Source of the DNA: Verrucomicrobiia bacterium
GTDB taxonomy: Bacteria; Verrucomicrobiota; Verrucomicrobiia; Limisphaerales; UBA11358
Direction of reading: 5' to 3'
Assembly (NCBI GenBank): GCA_030038175.1
Contig: JASHPN010000375.1
Location: 1 to 32,483, forward strand
Length of the DNA stretch: 32,483 bases
The notes beneath the pieces were generated by a model. That model was not told the origin of the DNA. It searched no databases and saw only the letters and a list, made by a program, of their open reading frames with translations. Within the stretch, counting starts at the first letter, position 1; each line of letters opens with the position of its first letter. This document shows, piece after piece, positions 1 through 7,066 of this stretch. The position numbers were made by a program, and so were the translations under genes.

Positions 1-18
1 CGATTTCTCTGAACTAAA

Positions 19-42
19 ACCGCTTTGGGCGGTCTTATTTTT
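19..42 (+). terminator. Terminator-like hairpin just before rpoD
   Basis: The short dyad ACCGC-TTTGG-GCGGT (19-33) is followed by CTTATTTTT, the usual shape of a small intrinsic terminator. It probably ends the gene left of the window. It abuts the rpoD ATG at 43, so it overlaps the rpoD translation initiation region and could also act as an attenuator. The stem is only five base pairs, so this is a modest call. Confidence 0.4.
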
Positions 43-1902
43 ATGTTGAACCGAAAAAACAGCGCAGCAGGCGCAAATCGCCAGCACAGCGCCAAACGAA
101 GCGGCGGAGCCAAAAAGGCCCCGGCGCGGCGGCGTTTTATTATCTCAAGCAAGGCCAGACGCGAAGAATCAAAGGCAACCCCTGATTCTCATGGGAAAAA
201 CCCTTCGGTTCCAGGACAAAACGGACATGCGGCGGCGCCAATCCCATCGGGACAGCCATCCCTGGAGTTGAATGAGACGATCAAGACGCTTTTGCATCTC
301 GCGCAGGAGCACGGTTATATCACCTACGATGATATCAATGACGTTCTGCCGGACAATCTTAGCCCGGACGATCTGGACGCCTTGATGACCAAATTGCGCA
401 GCCTTGACGTGGAAATCGTGATGGACAGCTCGGAAGCCGAGCGATCCAAGGCGCCTGAGCCGGTCCAGGCCGAAGAAGACGACGAAGCGCGCCTGGAAAT
501 TCTGGACGATCCCGTTCGCATGTACATGAACCAAATGGGCAAAGTTCCTTTGCTCACGCGCGAACAGGAAGTCGAAATTTGCAAAAAAATTGAGGAAGCG
601 GAAATCTCAATGAAGACGATCGTTTATGGCCTGGGTTTTGCCGCCAAGGAACATATCGCCATCGCCGAAAAACTGCTGGCGGAGCCGCCCAAAGAGCGCT
701 TTGACCGCGTGATTGTGGACAAAAAAGTGGCCAACCGGGAGGGCCATTTGCGGGAGCTTCGCAAGCTTATCAAAAAAGTTCACTCTCTGGATGACAAAGT
801 GGACAAGAAGTATTTTAGCTGGCAAAAGGCCCAGCAAAAGGGCCGCAAGGAAAAGATCGCCGGCGAGTTGAAAAAAATGAGCGCCAGGCTTCAGGATATG
901 TTCCCGAAGTTTTACTACAAGCAAAAGGTGGTCGAGGAAATGATTGTCGTGGCCGGCAACGTCCATGAAAAATTCCAGGCCAGCTTGCGCCATGTTCAGG
1001 AATTGGAATCGCAGCGGGCCACCGGCGAACGCCGGGCCGCCCTCGATGGCGAACGGAACAAGCTCCAAACGCTCGAACAGTTTGTCCGGATGTCGCGGGA
1101 GGAATTTTACAAGGCCTTCAGCGAGTTGAAAGCCGCCGCCGAACGCGGCCTCAAGGCCAAAACTCACATGGCCGAGGCCAACCTCCGCCTGGTCGTCTCC
1201 GTCGCCAAAAAGTACACCAACCGCGGCCAGTCATTCCTCGATTTGATTCAGGAGGGCAACATTGGCCTGATGAAGGGTGTTGAAAAATTCGAGTATCGCC
1301 GGGGATACAAATTCTCCACCTACGCCATCTGGTGGATTCGCCAGGCGATTACCCGCTCCATCGCCGACCAGGCCCGCACCATCCGTATTCCGGTGCACAT
1401 GATCGAAATCATGAACAAACTCTGGCGCGCCCAAAAGCAGTTGACCCAGGAAATGGGCCGCGAGCCAACGCCCGAGGAATTGGCCGACGAAATGCACATG
1501 CCCGTCGCCCGCATCCATGCGCTTTTGAAAATGGCCCAGCAGCCTGTGTCATTGCACGCCCCCGTCGGCGACGACGGCGACGTGAGCGTGGGCGATTTCA
1601 TTGAAGACAAATCCGCGGAAAATCCGTCCGATGTCACCAGCTACAGTTTGCTGCGGGAAAAACTGAGCGACGTGCTCACCACGCTGACTGAGCGCGAACG
1701 CAAAATTCTCGAGATGCGCTTTGGCCTGCTCGACGGCTATGAACGCACACTGGAAGAAATCGGCAAAATGTACAATGTGACGCGCGAGCGCATCCGTCAA
1801 ATCGAAGCCAAGGCATTGCGCAAACTTCGCCACCCCACCCGGGTGCGTCATTTGCAGGGCTTCCTCGACACGCCCGAGCCTGAGATGGCCACCACCGCGT
1901 AA
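43..1902 (+). CDS. rpoD: Primary sigma factor RpoD (sigma-70 group 1)
   Basis: This is the housekeeping sigma subunit that directs RNA polymerase to -35/-10 promoters. In order it shows a basic, low-complexity N-terminus, region 1.1 (about residues 78-130, [18 protein letters not shown]), region 1.2 ([18 protein letters not shown]), and a long charged spacer of roughly 180 residues. Regions 2.1-2.4 follow from about residue 375 ([29 protein letters not shown]), then region 3, then region 4.2 near the end ([18 protein letters not shown]). The spacer and region 1.1 mark it as a primary rather than an alternative sigma factor. The track ORF begins at a TTG at 25, but that codon lies in the loop of a terminator-like hairpin, so I prefer the ATG at 43 (619 residues). 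A strong terminator follows the stop. Left-hand neighbours are unseen. dnaG commonly precedes rpoD in other bacteria. Confidence 0.97.
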   Translation: MLNRKNSAAGANRQHSAKRSGGAKKAPARRRFIISSKARREESKATPDSHGKNPSVPGQNGHAAAPIPSGQPSLELNETIKTLLHLAQEHGYITYDDINDVLPDNLSPDDLDALMTKLRSLDVEIVMDSSEAERSKAPEPVQAEEDDEARLEILDDPVRMYMNQMGKVPLLTREQEVEICKKIEEAEISMKTIVYGLGFAAKEHIAIAEKLLAEPPKERFDRVIVDKKVANREGHLRELRKLIKKVHSLDDKVDKKYFSWQKAQQKGRKEKIAGELKKMSARLQDMFPKFYYKQKVVEEMIVVAGNVHEKFQASLRHVQELESQRATGERRAALDGERNKLQTLEQFVRMSREEFYKAFSELKAAAERGLKAKTHMAEANLRLVVSVAKKYTNRGQSFLDLIQEGNIGLMKGVEKFEYRRGYKFSTYAIWWIRQAITRSIADQARTIRIPVHMIEIMNKLWRAQKQLTQEMGREPTPEELADEMHMPVARIHALLKMAQQPVSLHAPVGDDGDVSVGDFIEDKSAENPSDVTSYSLLREKLSDVLTTLTERERKILEMRFGLLDGYERTLEEIGKMYNVTRERIRQIEAKALRKLRHPTRVRHLQGFLDTPEPEMATTA

Positions 1903-1925
1903 GAAAAAAATTTAGCAACTTCACC

Positions 1926-1960
1926 CCGGCCCCGATGACTCATCGGGGCCGGTTCTTTAT
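1926..1960 (+). terminator. Intrinsic terminator of rpoD
   Basis: A perfect 11-bp stem (CCGGCCCCGAT / ATCGGGGCCGG, 1926-1936 and 1942-1952) with a five-base loop is followed by TTCTTTATT. It lies 24 bases after the rpoD stop and separates rpoD from rnpB. Confidence 0.88.
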
Positions 1961-2025
1961 TCGATCGGTCCTATCTGTCCCGGCCGTCTCATTATTTTGA
2001 GATAGCCGTGGTCCTATTTCATGTC

Positions 2026-2053
2026 TTGAAGAATCGCCAAATTCAGTTACCTT
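2026..2053 (+). promoter_or_regulatory. Candidate sigma-70 promoter of rnpB
   Basis: TTGAAG (2026-2031) and TACCTT (2048-2053) are spaced by 16 bases and would place the start of transcription at about 2058-2060, next to the 5' strand of helix P1 of the RNase P RNA. The -10 match is imperfect. Confidence 0.38.
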
Positions 2054-2056
2054 GAA

Positions 2057-2532
2057 GGCGGTTTTGGAAGGGCGGAGAATCGCCCCGCTCTTTCTGAAGC
2101 TGAAAATTGTCCGGTCTTTCCAAAGGTCCAGGGCAATTGGAATAAACAGGTTCCGCAGTTTTAGAAAGAGCGGGGAGGAAAGTCCGAACACCGCAGGGCG
2201 TGATGCCGCGTAACCTTTTGACCTAAAAACTCAAGGGGATACACGCGGGCGAAAGAAAAACTTTCGACGGAAAGTGCCACAGAAAACAGACAGCCGCCGG
2301 CGCGAACCGGCGGTGATGGTGAAAAGGTGCGGTAAGAGCGCACCGCGCGAAGCGCAAGCGACGCGGCACGGAAAACCCCATCGGGTGCAAGGCCAAATAG
2401 GAAACCCCGGAGTTGCCCGCTCCGTGTTTCGCGAAAGCGAAACGGGTTTCGGGTATCGGCTGCGCAGACAAATGATTCTCACCATTCGCAAGAATGGGAC
2501 AGAATTCGGCTTATACCCCTTCCAAAACCGTC
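2057..2532 (+). ncRNA. rnpB: RNase P RNA (bacterial type A-like)
   Basis: This is the catalytic RNA of RNase P, which removes 5' leaders from tRNA precursors. The universal core is present in order: GAGGAAAGTCC with a following GCAGGGCGTGATGCC block near 2175-2205, AGTGCCACAGAAA near 2271, GGTGCGGTAAGAGCGCACCG near 2325, GCAAGGCCAAATAGG near 2388, and ACAGAATTCGGCTTAT near 2500. The ends are set by a 15-bp helix P1: GGCGGTTTTGGAAGG (2057-2071) pairs with CCTTCCAAAACCGTC (2518-2532) with one G-U pair. A long helix, consistent with P3, is formed by CCGCTCTTTCT and AGAAAGAGCGG. Exact mature ends may differ by a few bases. Track ORFs across this region (for example 2274-3359 +) are artefacts. The RNA ends only 11 bases before the convergent stop codon of the next gene, and I see no clear terminator. 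Confidence 0.95.
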
Positions 2533-2543
2533 TCCTTTCCCGC

Positions 2544-4058
2544 CTACCGCCCCTGGTAAGACCTCCAAAAACTCTGGACCGGCGCCGGCCTCGCTCCCGC
2601 ATGCTCAACGGCCGCGGTCCCGCTCAGCTCGCCGGCCCGATCCATCGCCCGAACCGACACCATTTGCGGCGCAAACGAAAAACCCTGCGCCGTCTGGTTC
2701 GCCGGCAAAACCATCATTCTCCACTCCTGGTCAGAACCCAAATACTGAAGCACCCACTTCGCCGTCGGATTCGCGCCGAACGCCGTCCATTGAAACATCC
2801 AAACCCCGTGACTTTCGCGGGCCGCAATTTGCGGTTTGGCCGGCGGCCCCGAATCGAGCCACGGCGACGCCGGCACGAGCGCCGGTTGTGGATATTGTTG
2901 AGCCACGGCGGCGGCCAGCGCCGGATTCTCCTGAAAATTGCGCATCTCGAAAAAGATAACCCCGCCGGCGCCGGCCTGTGCCCGTGTCAGTTGAATTTGA
3001 CGCGCAATTTCAGCGGGCGGAAGGCGATAGGCCGCCAATCCCGGCCAAAGATGACGGCCTCTGACGTTCTGCCGCTCCCACCAGTTCAAAAGCACGGGAT
3101 AACTTTGCGCCGGCGAACTGGCCGGCCAATAAAGCTGCGGCGATATATAATCGAGCCATCCGTTCAACAGCCAGAGCCGCGAGTCGGCAAAAAGTTTCGC
3201 GCAGGAACTGAAACCTTTGATTTGTGGCGGATAGCCGGTCTGCCAGATGCCAAATGGACTGACCCCGAACTTTACCCACGGCTTGGCCGACTTGATATTG
3301 TGGTAAATGGTCTGAATGAATTCGTTGACGTTTTGGCGGCGCCAATCGTCGCGGCTTAAGCCGCTTCGCGCCCCAAAATCTTTCCACGTGGCTTCATCCG
3401 GAAACGGAACCTCAGCCCCTGCTTTGGACGCAACCGGGTACGGATAATAATAATCGTCAAATTGCACGCCGTCCACGTCGTAGCGCCGCACCACATCCAT
3501 GATGACCCGCGCCACATAATCCCGGACGGCCGGCATGCCGGGATCCAGCCACAACTCGCCGCCGTAGCGCCGCACCCAATCGGGATGGGTGCGTGCAATG
3601 TCATTGGGGGCCGCGGGCGCCGTGGCGGAGAGCCGGACGCGAAAGGGATTGAACCACGCATGCAGTTCCAGTCCCCGCCGGTGCGCCTCTTCGATCGCAA
3701 ACGCCAGCGGATCATAGTATGGCTGCGGCGGACGGCCCTGGACTCCCGTGAGATATTCCGACCACGGCTCGATAGGCGACGCATAGAATGCGTCGGATGC
3801 CGGGCGAACTTGAAAAATAACGGCGTTCAATTTCAGCCGCACCGCCGTGTCGAGCAGTGAAATCAATTCCGCCTTTTGTTGCGCGACGCTCAAGTCCGGC
3901 GCCGATGGCCAATCTTTGTTCGCCACGGTGGCAATCCACGCGCCCCGGAACTCGCGCGCCGGCAACGGCGGGACCATCGAAGTCGGCTGATAATCATCCG
4001 CCCATGCACATAGTGCGGCGAAGGCAAAAAGAAATAAAGCAGCAAGCCCGGTTTTCAT
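2544..4058 (-). CDS. Secreted glycosyl hydrolase-like family 10 (DUF187/YngK) protein
   Basis: This is a 504-residue protein with a clear signal peptide (MKTGLAALFLFAFAALCAWA) followed by a TIM-barrel glycosidase-like domain. Family signatures are FRGAWIATVANKDWPS near the mature start, LKLNAVIFQVRPASDAFY, LELHAWFNPFRV, DVDGVQFDDYYYPYP and KFGVSPFGIW. These match the GHL10/DUF187 (YngK) family. Some members have been linked to cleavage of glycosidic bonds in peptidoglycan or exopolysaccharide. The C-terminal 110 or so residues look like a beta-rich accessory domain. The true substrate cannot be told from sequence. It is the last gene of the minus-strand block, 112 bases downstream of the hybrid kinase, and converges on rnpB with an 11-base gap. 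Confidence 0.85.
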   Translation of the reverse strand: MKTGLAALFLFAFAALCAWADDYQPTSMVPPLPAREFRGAWIATVANKDWPSAPDLSVAQQKAELISLLDTAVRLKLNAVIFQVRPASDAFYASPIEPWSEYLTGVQGRPPQPYYDPLAFAIEEAHRRGLELHAWFNPFRVRLSATAPAAPNDIARTHPDWVRRYGGELWLDPGMPAVRDYVARVIMDVVRRYDVDGVQFDDYYYPYPVASKAGAEVPFPDEATWKDFGARSGLSRDDWRRQNVNEFIQTIYHNIKSAKPWVKFGVSPFGIWQTGYPPQIKGFSSCAKLFADSRLWLLNGWLDYISPQLYWPASSPAQSYPVLLNWWERQNVRGRHLWPGLAAYRLPPAEIARQIQLTRAQAGAGGVIFFEMRNFQENPALAAAVAQQYPQPALVPASPWLDSGPPAKPQIAARESHGVWMFQWTAFGANPTAKWVLQYLGSDQEWRMMVLPANQTAQGFSFAPQMVSVRAMDRAGELSGTAAVEHAGARPAPVQSFWRSYQGR

Positions 4059-4170
4059 CGAGACGGCGCTGGTAATTTAGACACAAATCACCGGGGACAA
4101 AGTTTTTTCTGGATAAAATGGGATTAAAATCGCCGGGCATTGGCCAGCGAGGACCGGCGCAACTCCTGGC

Positions 4171-6105
4171 CTACACCGGTAGGTCCAATTGAGCGCGAAT
4201 GACGGCGGCCAGTTTGTCCGCTTCGAACGGCTTGACCAGGTAATTCACGCCTTCTTCCAACTTGAAATCCGCGTTCGTAAGCTGGGAGTGATATCCGCTG
4301 GCATAGACGACCTTCAGTCCTTGATTTTCCCGGCGAAGCCGTTCCGCCAATTGTTTGCCATTCATTCCTCCGGGCATCACCAGGTCGGTCAGCAGCAATT
4401 GAATATCGTCGCCGTGTTGGGCCCACACTTCCATCGCGTTGGCGCCGCTGGACGCTTCTGCCACCCGATAGCCGAGCTGAACGAGAGCCTCTCTCATGGC
4501 CATTCGCACAAAGGGATCGTCTTCCACCAGAAGAATCGTCTCATGCCCTCCGGCGATGCCTGTCGGCGGCTGGATGGGCACGTGGGCGTCGGGAGCTTCC
4601 GCCAGGCGCGGAAAATAAATGCCGAAGGCAGCGCCCTGGCCCGGTTCGCTATGCACCTGAATCCATCCCTGATGCTGTTGGACAATCCCAAAAACCGTGG
4701 CCAGTCCAAGTCCGGTGCCTTTCCCGGCTTCTTTGGTGGTGAAGAAAGGCTCAAATATCCGCGTTAAATTCTCCGGAGGAATGCCGCAGCCGGTGTCGCT
4801 CACCCGCAGGCATGCGAAAAAGCCCGGGCGCGCCCCTGGAATTTGCGCCGCCGCCGCTTCGTCCAATGCCGCGGCCGAAGTTTCGATGACCAGCTTTCCA
4901 CCGTCCGGCATGGCCGCGCGCGAATTGACCACCAGATTCATCACCACCTGATCTATCATCCCGGCGTCCGCGCGAATATAAAGGCGCTCGGAAGCGAGCC
5001 TGAATTGCAGGTCAATGTCCTCCCCGACAATTCGCCTCAGCATCTTCATGGTATCATTGATGCATTGGTTCAAGTCGAGATCGCGCGGCTGGAGGACTTC
5101 TTTGCGGCTGAAAAGCAGCAGTTGCCGGGTCAACGCCGCCGCGCGCCGGGACGCAACCGCGATTTCCCGGAGGCATTCTGTTTGCGCCTCCGAAAGCTCT
5201 TTCTCGCCCATCAAATCACACTGCATTTGAATGACGGCCAGGATGTTGTTGAAATCATGGGCGACGCCTCCGGCCAGTTGCCCAAACGCTTCCATTTTTT
5301 GCGACTGCCGAAATTCCTCCTCGAGTTTCCGGCGCGCTTCCTCGGCTTTCTTGCGTTCCGTGGCATCCTGTTTTACGGCAATAAAGTGCGTGATTTGTCC
5401 CTCGCCATCCCGCAGCGGAGTGATCGTCATTTCTTCAAAATAATGCGTTCCGTCCTTCCGCCGGTTAATCAGCTCGCCCTGCCACACCCGGCCGGAGTTG
5501 ACGGTATTCCAGAGGTCGCGGTAGAAATGGCCGTCGTGCGCCCCCGACTTCAAAAAACGCGGAGTTTGACCGGCGATTTCTTCCAGCGAATAACCTGTCA
5601 AAACGCAGAAGGCCTTGTTTGCAAAGAGAATCCGCCCGGTCGGGTCCGTAATTAGAATCGCATTGGCCGCCGCTTCCAGGGCGTGGGATTGGATGCTGAT
5701 TTGTTCCTCCGCCCGCCGTCGCTTGACCCGATCGCGTGCTTCAGTCACGGCGCGCTCAACCGCTTGTCCCAGGCGGGTAATGCGGTCCTTTAAGAAATAA
5801 TCGGTCGCTCCCCTCTTCATCGCCTCGACGGCGACGTCCTCGCCGACGGTCCCGGATACCAGGATCAAAGGAATATCCGGGTTGTATTTCCGAGCCAGTT
5901 CCGCGGCCTGCAAACCGCTGAATTGGGGCATTGAGTAATCGGAAAGAATGATATCCGGCCCTTTTCTCAATTCCGCCAGATAATCCGCCTCAGTTTCGAC
6001 CCGCGTCCATTTCAATTCAAAGCCCGCCTGGCTCAGTTCGAATGCGAGCAGTTCCGCGTCCGATTCGGAATCTTCGACCATCAAAACGGTCAGTGGCTTG
6101 GCCAT
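4171..6105 (-). CDS. Hybrid sensor histidine kinase (REC-PAS-HisKA-HATPase-REC)
   Basis: This is a soluble hybrid histidine kinase with no membrane span. Numbered from the ATG at 6105, it has an N-terminal receiver (phospho-Asp D56 in ILSDYSMP, conserved Lys in FLKDR), a PAS domain (about 140-255, ending in the PAC-like FIAVKQDATERKKAEE), and an H-box GGVAHDFNNIL with phospho-accepting H283. An HATPase domain follows (N-box NLVVNSRAAMPDGG, G1 DTGCGIP, G2 GKGTGLGLA), then a C-terminal receiver (D574 in LLTDLVMPGG, Lys in YLVKPF). The usual NSRDAMP of this kinase class reads NSRAAMP, a mild change at a non-ligand position. The track start at 6144 is a TTG, and the ATG at 6105 begins right before the receiver. 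It sits 138 bases downstream of the XRE-receiver gene in the same orientation, which suggests a common pathway. Signal and output are unknown. Confidence 0.93.
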   Translation of the reverse strand: MAKPLTVLMVEDSESDAELLAFELSQAGFELKWTRVETEADYLAELRKGPDIILSDYSMPQFSGLQAAELARKYNPDIPLILVSGTVGEDVAVEAMKRGATDYFLKDRITRLGQAVERAVTEARDRVKRRRAEEQISIQSHALEAAANAILITDPTGRILFANKAFCVLTGYSLEEIAGQTPRFLKSGAHDGHFYRDLWNTVNSGRVWQGELINRRKDGTHYFEEMTITPLRDGEGQITHFIAVKQDATERKKAEEARRKLEEEFRQSQKMEAFGQLAGGVAHDFNNILAVIQMQCDLMGEKELSEAQTECLREIAVASRRAAALTRQLLLFSRKEVLQPRDLDLNQCINDTMKMLRRIVGEDIDLQFRLASERLYIRADAGMIDQVVMNLVVNSRAAMPDGGKLVIETSAAALDEAAAAQIPGARPGFFACLRVSDTGCGIPPENLTRIFEPFFTTKEAGKGTGLGLATVFGIVQQHQGWIQVHSEPGQGAAFGIYFPRLAEAPDAHVPIQPPTGIAGGHETILLVEDDPFVRMAMREALVQLGYRVAEASSGANAMEVWAQHGDDIQLLLTDLVMPGGMNGKQLAERLRRENQGLKVVYASGYHSQLTNADFKLEEGVNYLVKPFEADKLAAVIRAQLDLPV

Positions 6106-6243
6106 CGGTTTTCCCGCTTTCGCATTTGATTGTGTTGGAGCCAATCATCCCGGTTATTCGGCCTCCCGCGCAATGGCAAAATGGCTGACTTGCCAAGACC
6201 AGGCAGGCGGCTCAACCGATTCAACTATTTCGCTCCCTCAAAA

Positions 6244-6945
6244 CTACTTGTCGTTATTGCCGGCCGGTTTTAATACCGCCCAATGCAGATTCAGCTTAGG
6301 CACCATTTCGCTGAAATTCTGGAAATCCACCGGTTTCATCAGATGCGCGTCCGCTCCCAGACGCCGGCTTTCGGCCGCATCCTGGCTGCGGCCCGATACG
6401 GTTAACGCCACCACCGGGATCGAACGCGTCCGGGCGTCCCCTTTAATTTTGCGCAAAACGTCAAGTCCGTCAACTTTCGGAAGGTTCAAATCCAGAAGAA
6501 CCAATTGCGGAAGGTCTTCCGGCCGGCGATTGGCAAAGGGTCCGGTGCAAAAAAGAAAATCCAGCGCCGCCGCGCCGTCGCTGATCACACGCAGGGGGTT
6601 GGCGAAGTTGGCCCGTTTCAGGACCCCCAACATCAAGGCCGCGTCATCCGGATTATCTTCCACCAGCAGGATGTCCGCCATTTCGTCCGTGACCGGCCGC
6701 ACCACCGGCTTGTCCGACGCCAATTTTCGGAAATTGAAAAACAGTGTAAACGTGGAAATCTCGAGCGCGCGCGCCAGCCGTTCGATCGTTTCCAGCGAAA
6801 CATTGCGCGAACCACGTTCCACATCGCAAATGTAGGTGCGATGCATGTCGGAACGTTCTGCCAGGGCTTCCTGCGAAATACCCAGCCGGTGTCTCCAGAA
6901 TTTGATCGACGCCCCGAAGGTTTTTTTTACATCATTATTTGCCAC
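6244..6945 (-). CDS. XRE-type HTH fused to a receiver domain
   Basis: This is a 233-residue fusion. Residues about 7-68 form a Cro/C1-type helix-turn-helix (RHRLGISQEALAERSDMHRT, then VERGSRNVSLETIERLARAL). A linker (about 70-88) leads into a receiver of the Rcp1-like class, with ILLVEDNPDD acidic pocket, phospho-acceptor D152 in LVLLDLNLPKVDGL, switch Thr in VALTVSG and Lys in HLMKPVDF. The usual order in response regulators is receiver first and DNA-binding domain last. Here the DNA-binding domain is N-terminal and of a type rarely paired with receivers. The start is a GTG at 6945. A good promoter lies about 85 bases upstream. It is probably phosphorylated by the adjacent hybrid kinase and regulates transcription directly. 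This is an inference from domain content and proximity. Confidence 0.9.
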   Translation of the reverse strand: MANNDVKKTFGASIKFWRHRLGISQEALAERSDMHRTYICDVERGSRNVSLETIERLARALEISTFTLFFNFRKLASDKPVVRPVTDEMADILLVEDNPDDAALMLGVLKRANFANPLRVISDGAAALDFLFCTGPFANRRPEDLPQLVLLDLNLPKVDGLDVLRKIKGDARTRSIPVVALTVSGRSQDAAESRRLGADAHLMKPVDFQNFSEMVPKLNLHWAVLKPAGNNDK

Positions 6946-7028
6946 AACAAATCCACGTGCCCCAATTGTTCCAATGATGTGCTTTTCCGGCTCAAGACCA
7001 CAACAGACTTTAAGTGACCTTTACTTAT

Positions 7029-7056
7029 AATATACCCGCGATCTATAAATGTTCAA
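7029..7056 (-). promoter_or_regulatory. Candidate promoter of the XRE-receiver gene
   Basis: On the minus strand TTGAAC (7056-7051) is followed after 16 bases by TATATT (7034-7029), a near-consensus sigma-70 pair. It lies just downstream of the kinase stop codon and would give a leader of about 75 bases before the GTG at 6945. The regulator could therefore be transcribed independently of the kinase gene. Confidence 0.48.
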
Positions 7057-7066
7057 ACCTGCGGGA

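Noticed and set aside
2274-3359. 361-residue plus-strand ORF
   Set aside because: It begins inside the RNase P RNA and runs antisense to the glycosyl-hydrolase-like gene. Composition is Arg/Pro-rich shadow coding.
4843-5655. 270-residue plus-strand ORF
   Set aside because: Antisense to the hybrid kinase, with no domain signal.
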